Of a stretch of 64,000 nt of DNA, positions 60,021 through 64,000 are shown piece by piece. A program made the position numbers and the translations under genes. The DNA is taken from the NCBI GenBank assembly GCA_044226365.1, contig JBGAHE010000025.1, positions 5,851-69,850 of the forward strand, given 5' to 3'. Each line of letters begins with the position of its first letter. Within the stretch, counting starts at the first letter, position 1. The DNA is from JALHNI01 sp044226365 (GTDB lineage Bacteria; Acidobacteriota; Terriglobia; Bryobacterales; Bryobacteraceae). The notes beneath the pieces are model-generated. The model did no database searches, had not been told where the DNA came from, and was given only the letters and a program-made list of their open reading frames with translations.

Positions 60021-61337
60021 ATGCCTGAGCTTGGTTTTGACCCCTCCCGTCGCGAGGCAAGCATCCGACAAAAAGCCGCCGGTTCGCTCGCCCGTTTTGA
60101 GCGGGCCAAAGGCAGCCTCGCCGGCGGTGTCTCCAGTGGTCTGCGCCGCACCGCCCGACCCTTTCCTCTTTTCTATGACCACGGCCGTGGCTCCCACCTC
60201 ACCGACGTCGACGGCAACGAATATATTGACTACACGCTCGCCTGGGGCCCCCTCATCCTGGGCCACACGCCGGACTCCGTCAATCGCGCCCTCGCCGCCC
60301 AGCTCGAACGCGGCCACACCTACGGCGCCCAGCATGACCTCGAGTTCGAAGTCGCCGAACTGATTCAGAAGCACGTCCCCTGCGCCGAACGCGTCGCCTT
60401 CGCCAACAGCGGCACCGAAATCGTTCAGTTGGCTCTGCGCATCGCCCGCGCCAAAACCGGCCGCACCAAGTACCTCAAGTTCGAAGGCCACTATCACGGC
60501 TGGGACGATAGCGTGCTGGTCAGCTACAAACCCTCGCGCGACCAACTCGCCCAATACGGCAGCGACCCTGTCCCCGTCGGCACCGGCCAGCGTCCCCATC
60601 CCGGCGCCGTCATCGTCCAGTGGAACGATCGCGTCGGCGTCGAAGCCGCCTTTCGCGACCACGAACTGTCCGCCGTCATCTGCGAACCGATCCTCTGCAA
60701 CAACGGCTGCCTGATGCCCGCGCCCGGCTTCCTCGAGTTCCTGCGCGAACTCACTGCACGCACCGGCGTTCTCCTGATCTTCGACGAAGTCATCACCGGC
60801 TTCCGTCTCGGCCTCGGCGGTGCGCAGTCCCACTTCGGCATCACCCCGGACCTCGCCACCTTCGCCAAAGCCGTCGGCGGCGGACTGCCCCTCAGCATGC
60901 TCGCCGGCAAGGCCGCTTTCATGGACCTGATCGCCACCGGCACCGTCGTCCACGCCGGCACCTTGAACGGCAATCCCCTGGTCCTCGCCGCCGCCAAGGC
61001 CTCGCTCGAAACCCTCGCGCAAAACGATGGCGCCCTCTACCGCACCATGTGGGAGCTCGGCGACCGTCTCCGCGAACAGTTACGCGCCACCCTCGCCGCC
61101 AAAGGCTACTCCATCACCGTCAACGGCGTGGGACCCGTCTTTCAGCTCAACTTCCAAACGGCGCTCGGCCCCACCTACCGCGACACCATGACCGCCGACA
61201 TGAAGCTCTACAGCGACTTCGCCCTCGCCCTGCTCGACGAAGGCATCCTCGTCCTGCCCGATGGCCGTTGGTACATCTCGGCAGCTCACACCGCCGCCGA
61301 TATCGAGCGCACCCTCGCCGTCGTCGCTTCGCTTTAA
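60021..61337 (+). CDS. Class III PLP aminotransferase, glutamate-1-semialdehyde-aminomutase-like
   Basis: 438 residues. The class III fold is clear: GSxLTDVDGNEYIDY near residue 60, GHYHGWDDSVLVSY near 160, DEVITGFRLG near 260, and Schiff-base lysine K283 in DLATFAKAVGGGLP. It resembles HemL and related amine/beta-amino acid enzymes, but a 2-bp link to an aspartoacylase-like hydrolase argues against a plain heme-synthesis role, so I do not call it hemL. The stop overlaps by 4 bp the stop of the convergent zinc-ribbon gene. Confidence 0.85.
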   Translation: MPELGFDPSRREASIRQKAAGSLARFERAKGSLAGGVSSGLRRTARPFPLFYDHGRGSHLTDVDGNEYIDYTLAWGPLILGHTPDSVNRALAAQLERGHTYGAQHDLEFEVAELIQKHVPCAERVAFANSGTEIVQLALRIARAKTGRTKYLKFEGHYHGWDDSVLVSYKPSRDQLAQYGSDPVPVGTGQRPHPGAVIVQWNDRVGVEAAFRDHELSAVICEPILCNNGCLMPAPGFLEFLRELTARTGVLLIFDEVITGFRLGLGGAQSHFGITPDLATFAKAVGGGLPLSMLAGKAAFMDLIATGTVVHAGTLNGNPLVLAAAKASLETLAQNDGALYRTMWELGDRLREQLRATLAAKGYSITVNGVGPVFQLNFQTALGPTYRDTMTADMKLYSDFALALLDEGILVLPDGRWYISAAHTAADIERTLAVVASL

Positions 61338-62407
61338 CGATTCGAGAGCTGCGCCAGCACCAGCACCACGATTAGAATCGCGATCACCAGCAAGGCGATC
61401 TTGGCCGCGCTATAAGGCCGGTCGCCTTGCACCTCGCCCGTCCGCGCGTTCACCGCGATCTGATACACCTTGCCCTTGAACCGATAGGCCCCAATCCACA
61501 CTGGTAACAGCAGGTGACGGAACGCAACGTCCCGGTAGCGCGTCTCACGAGTATGAATCCGCTGCTCATCGCCGCCAATATCCGACGCAATCCAACCGTC
61601 GATCGTGGGCTGCATCTCGCGCTTGGCGGCCTCAAAGCCCTCCGGAAGCTCAACCTGGTAACGTTGCGCCGTAAAGCCCGACAGATAAGCCGGCTCATAG
61701 GCGGTCAGCGCTTCGAGATCCCAGGGCTCCAGCTCCGTTACGCGACGGTCCACCACCTTCGTCGCCACCACCAGCACATCGCGAAACGGACCCTGCACCA
61801 CCCCTCGGGCTGGTGACCACCGCACCCGGATCACCTGCTGCGCCACCCGCTCGCCCCGCTGATTCGTCACGTACACCGTTTCCGTATAGCGATCGCCCCG
61901 CTCGCCCGTATACTGCGTCACCGTCTCCGCTGAATAGCTCCAGTAGGGCAGATAGACGCCCTTCAGCGCGTCATACTGCGCCATGCCCTTCAACGCCGAG
62001 GGAGCAAACCACAGCGACGCCAGCCAGCTCTTCACCAGATTGCGCCCGCCTTCAATCGGCACCTTGAACGGCAACACGGCATTCGGCGCCACCAGCGGAC
62101 TCGCCGCTTTCGGCTGCGTCACAATCTTCGCCGCGCAGAACGGACACGCGCCCGCCACCTGCGGCGGCTCAAAGTTAAAGATCGCTCCGCAACCGTCGCA
62201 CTTCACCTCCAGCGCCTTCGCCGACATCTGCTCCTGATGAGCTTCGGCTTCGCGCAGTGCCTCTTCGAACGAATGCTCGCCCGTCGTCGCCGTGGACCCC
62301 TCCACCGCCTGCAAGCTCCCGCACGCCGTACACTTCAGTTGCCCCGCCGCCGGATCCCAAGCCATGTCCGCGCCGCACGCCGCGCAGGTGAATCGCGCTT
62401 GCGCCAT
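61334..62407 (-). CDS. Zinc-ribbon membrane protein of unknown function
   Basis: 357 residues. Two zinc ribbons at the N-terminus: CAACGADM...CTACGS (about 8-32) and CDGCGAIF...CPFCAAK (about 70-95). Then a middle domain with WLASLWFAPSALKGMAQYDALKGVYLPYWSY and repeated beta-strands, and a C-terminal transmembrane helix (IALLVIAILIVVLVLAQL). Annotated relatives are often called TFIIB-type zinc-ribbon or primosomal-protein-like, without evidence for that role. The ATG at 62407 lies 3 bp behind the RNase T2 stop, so the pair is an operon. The stop overlaps that of the aminotransferase. Confidence 0.78.
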   Translation of the reverse strand: MAQARFTCAACGADMAWDPAAGQLKCTACGSLQAVEGSTATTGEHSFEEALREAEAHQEQMSAKALEVKCDGCGAIFNFEPPQVAGACPFCAAKIVTQPKAASPLVAPNAVLPFKVPIEGGRNLVKSWLASLWFAPSALKGMAQYDALKGVYLPYWSYSAETVTQYTGERGDRYTETVYVTNQRGERVAQQVIRVRWSPARGVVQGPFRDVLVVATKVVDRRVTELEPWDLEALTAYEPAYLSGFTAQRYQVELPEGFEAAKREMQPTIDGWIASDIGGDEQRIHTRETRYRDVAFRHLLLPVWIGAYRFKGKVYQIAVNARTGEVQGDRPYSAAKIALLVIAILIVVLVLAQLSNR

Positions 62408-62410
62408 CTC

Positions 62411-63046
62411 TTAACGAATCGGCCGCACGATGATCTTGGCCATCGAGCAACCCCGCTCCACCTGGGCGCTGCACGCGCGGAACTTCGACTTCTTATCCAC
62501 ACACACCCGCACTTCCTTCAGAAAACGGCCGCTGCAGTTCACCGAAATCATGTCCGGCTTCAAGCCCGGGTTCGCCGCCACAAACTTCCTCTCGATGTCG
62601 GCCGGCGAAAACTCCACCTGCTCCTTCGACAGATTCTTGAACTCATTCGGTATGCGCACATTCGCCCAATTCGTCAAAATCGCGTCGAAGTATTGCGGCG
62701 GTGTCAGTCCGGAACACGTGCCATGCTTGCGCCATTCATGATTCAGCAGCTTCTCGGACGGCATGATCTCGAGCACATCGCGCCGCAAAGACGCCGGCAG
62801 GTTCAATGGCTCCGTCGAGCAGTCTTCCGGATAGCCGCGTTCGAACTGGGGCCATAAGCCATGCACCACAAAGCCATACTTGCGCGGACCCGCGCACTGC
62901 AGCCGGTCTCGCGCGCCCGCCGGACTCGCGCAATAGTCCGGCGACCACGACAACGACAGTACGTAAAAATCGAATTGTCCGGGCGTGTTGCCGCGCGGTT
63001 GAGCCAACAGCGCCACCGCTGCCAGCAAAAGGGTCAGGCTTCGCAT
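62411..63046 (-). CDS. Exported RNase T2-family ribonuclease
   Basis: 211 residues. Cleaves RNA with little base specificity, here outside the cytoplasm. A signal peptide (about 1-18, MRSLTLLLAAVALLAQP) precedes FDFYVLSLSWSPDYC. The two catalytic blocks are FVVHGLWPQF near residue 60 and HEWRKHGTCSG near 105-115, both histidines present, with paired cysteines. ATG 63046 is 8 nt behind a minus-strand TATAAT, so initiation is probably leaderless. It is divergent from the mutarotase-like gene and continues into the zinc-ribbon gene. Confidence 0.92.
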   Translation of the reverse strand: MRSLTLLLAAVALLAQPRGNTPGQFDFYVLSLSWSPDYCASPAGARDRLQCAGPRKYGFVVHGLWPQFERGYPEDCSTEPLNLPASLRRDVLEIMPSEKLLNHEWRKHGTCSGLTPPQYFDAILTNWANVRIPNEFKNLSKEQVEFSPADIERKFVAANPGLKPDMISVNCSGRFLKEVRVCVDKKSKFRACSAQVERGCSMAKIIVRPIR

Positions 63047-63053
63047 CAATCGC

Positions 63054-63060
63054 TATTATA
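63054..63060. promoter_or_regulatory. Bidirectional -10 box between the RNase T2 and mutarotase-like genes
   Basis: TATTATA (63054-63060) is TATTAT on the plus strand, 9 nt before ATG 63069, and TATAAT on the minus strand (63055-63060), 8 nt before the RNase ATG at 63046. The whole divergent gap is only 22 bp. Confidence 0.6.
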
Positions 63061-63068
63061 GGGAACGC

Positions 63069-63968
63069 ATGATTGAACAATTAGCTTGGGGCGGCTGGAA
63101 GAACTGCTACCGCCTCGCCAATGACGAGATTGAATTGATCCTCACGGCCGACGTCGGACCGCGCGTCATGCGCTGCGCCTTCGTGGGTGGTCCCAACGTC
63201 TTCAAAGAGTACGCCGAAGAGTTGGGCGGTCAAGGTGAGCCCGACTGGAAGATCCGCGGCGGCCATCGCGTGTGGGTCGCGCCCGAACGCGCCAACATCA
63301 CCTATGAGCTCGACAACTATCCGGTCGACGTCACCGCCTCTGGCGACACCCTCACCGCCACCTCGCCGGTCGATCGCCGTACCGGCTTGCAGAAGACGAT
63401 GATCCTCACGCTTTCCGGCCGTCAGGTCACCGTCACCAACCGCGTCGCCAACACCACGCTCTTCCCCATTCGCTGCGCCGCCTGGGGACCCACCGTCATG
63501 GCCCCCGGCGGCCTCGGCATCACTGGCTTCCCGCCCCGTGGCACCCATCCCGAAGACCTCGAACCCGTCAATCCCCTCGTCATGTGGAGCTACACCGACT
63601 TCAGCGATCCCCGCTGGCGCTTCACCTCCAAGTACGTCACGCTCCGTCAGGACCCCCAAGCCAAAGCCGCTCAGAAGCTCGGCCTCTTCAACCCCCACAC
63701 CTTCGGCGCCTACTTACTCGCCGGCCATCTTTTCTTGAAACAGTTCCGCCCGGATCCGCTCTTAGAGTATGCGGACATGGGCTGCTCCTATCAGTCCTTC
63801 ACCAACCGCGACATGCTCGAACTCGAAACGATGGGGCCGTACGAGTGGGTCGCTCCCGGCGCGCATACGCAATTCGTCGAAACGTGGAGCCTTGATCGCG
63901 GCGTCGAACTGAACGAGATCACCGATCAGGCGCTCGATGCGCTGCTGCTTCCGCGGCTCCAGCGTTAG
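63069..63968 (+). CDS. Galactose-mutarotase-like (DUF4380-type) protein
   Basis: 299 residues of beta-sandwich pattern. Blocks such as GGHRVWVAPE near 58-67, WGPTVMAPGG near 140 and GCSYQSFTNRDMLELETMGP near 240-260 are the marks of the DUF4380/aldose-1-epimerase-like group. Exact reaction is unknown; many relatives act on or bind sugars. No signal peptide is visible. The start ATG 63069 is only 9 nt after a TATTAT box. The final 32 bp of the window (63969-64000) hold nothing recognisable. Confidence 0.7.
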   Translation: MIEQLAWGGWKNCYRLANDEIELILTADVGPRVMRCAFVGGPNVFKEYAEELGGQGEPDWKIRGGHRVWVAPERANITYELDNYPVDVTASGDTLTATSPVDRRTGLQKTMILTLSGRQVTVTNRVANTTLFPIRCAAWGPTVMAPGGLGITGFPPRGTHPEDLEPVNPLVMWSYTDFSDPRWRFTSKYVTLRQDPQAKAAQKLGLFNPHTFGAYLLAGHLFLKQFRPDPLLEYADMGCSYQSFTNRDMLELETMGPYEWVAPGAHTQFVETWSLDRGVELNEITDQALDALLLPRLQR

Positions 63969-64000
63969 TTCGTCGCGTCCGCGGTGGTATGGTCCATGGC

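Noticed and set aside
60021..61337. Naming the aminotransferase hemL
   Set aside because: The coupling with an acyl-amino acid hydrolase and the lack of other heme genes make heme synthesis unproven.
1..64000. CRISPR arrays, insertion sequences, integrases, toxin-antitoxin pairs, rRNA
   Set aside because: No direct-repeat/spacer pattern, transposase motif, terminal inverted repeats with target duplication, or rRNA-like sequence was found on reading both strands.

Overview
This window looks like chromosomal DNA of an Acidobacteriota member, most likely of the Bryobacterales/Solibacter type. The base composition is GC-rich and genes are tightly packed. The family content is typical: four Oar-type TonB-dependent receptors, two MacB/FtsX-like 'ADOP' permeases (one paired with PadR), two planctomycete-style cytochrome modules (DUF1587/1592/1588/1585 with DUF1552, and DUF1549/1553 with DUF1501), and two membrane-anchored winged-helix regulators of a kind common in this phylum. 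The phylum call is inference from gene families, not from a marker tree. I see no transposase, integrase, CRISPR array or phage gene.

Layout. 1-9.7 kb is mostly housekeeping: a threonine dehydratase cut by the left edge, divergent from a threonine aldolase that leads into an M3 oligopeptidase and a small ATPase, then an amino-acid permease, an HI0933-type flavoprotein and an ADOP permease. 9.9-21.3 kb holds two convergent uptake/degradation units: an Oar receptor plus a secreted beta-helix protein on +, and IclR, a DapA-family lyase/synthase, an Oar receptor and a BNR (sialidase-like) protein on -. 21.4-30.9 kb holds the two cytochrome modules, each beside a one-component membrane regulator. 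31.0-38.8 kb is an apparent operon: Tat-type flavoprotein, Oar receptor, Sec-type paralogous flavoprotein, M14 carboxypeptidase. 39.1-41.2 kb is a secreted triple-repeat protein with a Cys-containing C-terminal tail. 41.3-47.9 kb carries PadR, an ADOP permease and the fourth Oar receptor on the - strand. 47.9-51.1 kb has a lipoprotein, a glycerophosphodiesterase and an ankyrin/CxxCH/toroid fusion. 51.1-64 kb is housekeeping again: phosphoglucomutase, SpoU methyltransferase, RarA, an ECF sigma with a membrane partner, RsmG, tRNA-Ala(GGC), an HD hydrolase, a MoaD-like protein with a sialidase, an aspartoacylase-like hydrolase with a class III aminotransferase, a zinc-ribbon membrane protein, RNase T2 and a mutarotase-like protein.

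How the parts work together. Much of the middle looks like scavenging: receptors bring in oligomers or ligands, secreted hydrolases or flavoproteins act outside or in the periplasm, and local regulators (IclR, PadR, membrane winged-helix proteins) control each block. The substrates cannot be read from sequence.

The strongest unexplained signals are: (1) a 7-mer TATTATA/TATAATA in three divergent intergenic gaps that could act as one shared -10 for both genes, often so close to the start codon that mRNAs would be leaderless; (2) the two cytochrome/phosphatase-fold modules with paired membrane regulators; (3) the flavoprotein-receptor-flavoprotein operon; (4) the ankyrin-CxxCH-toroid fusion; (5) the triple-repeat protein with its CxxC tail; (6) a change of GC skew across the window that would fit a replication terminus.
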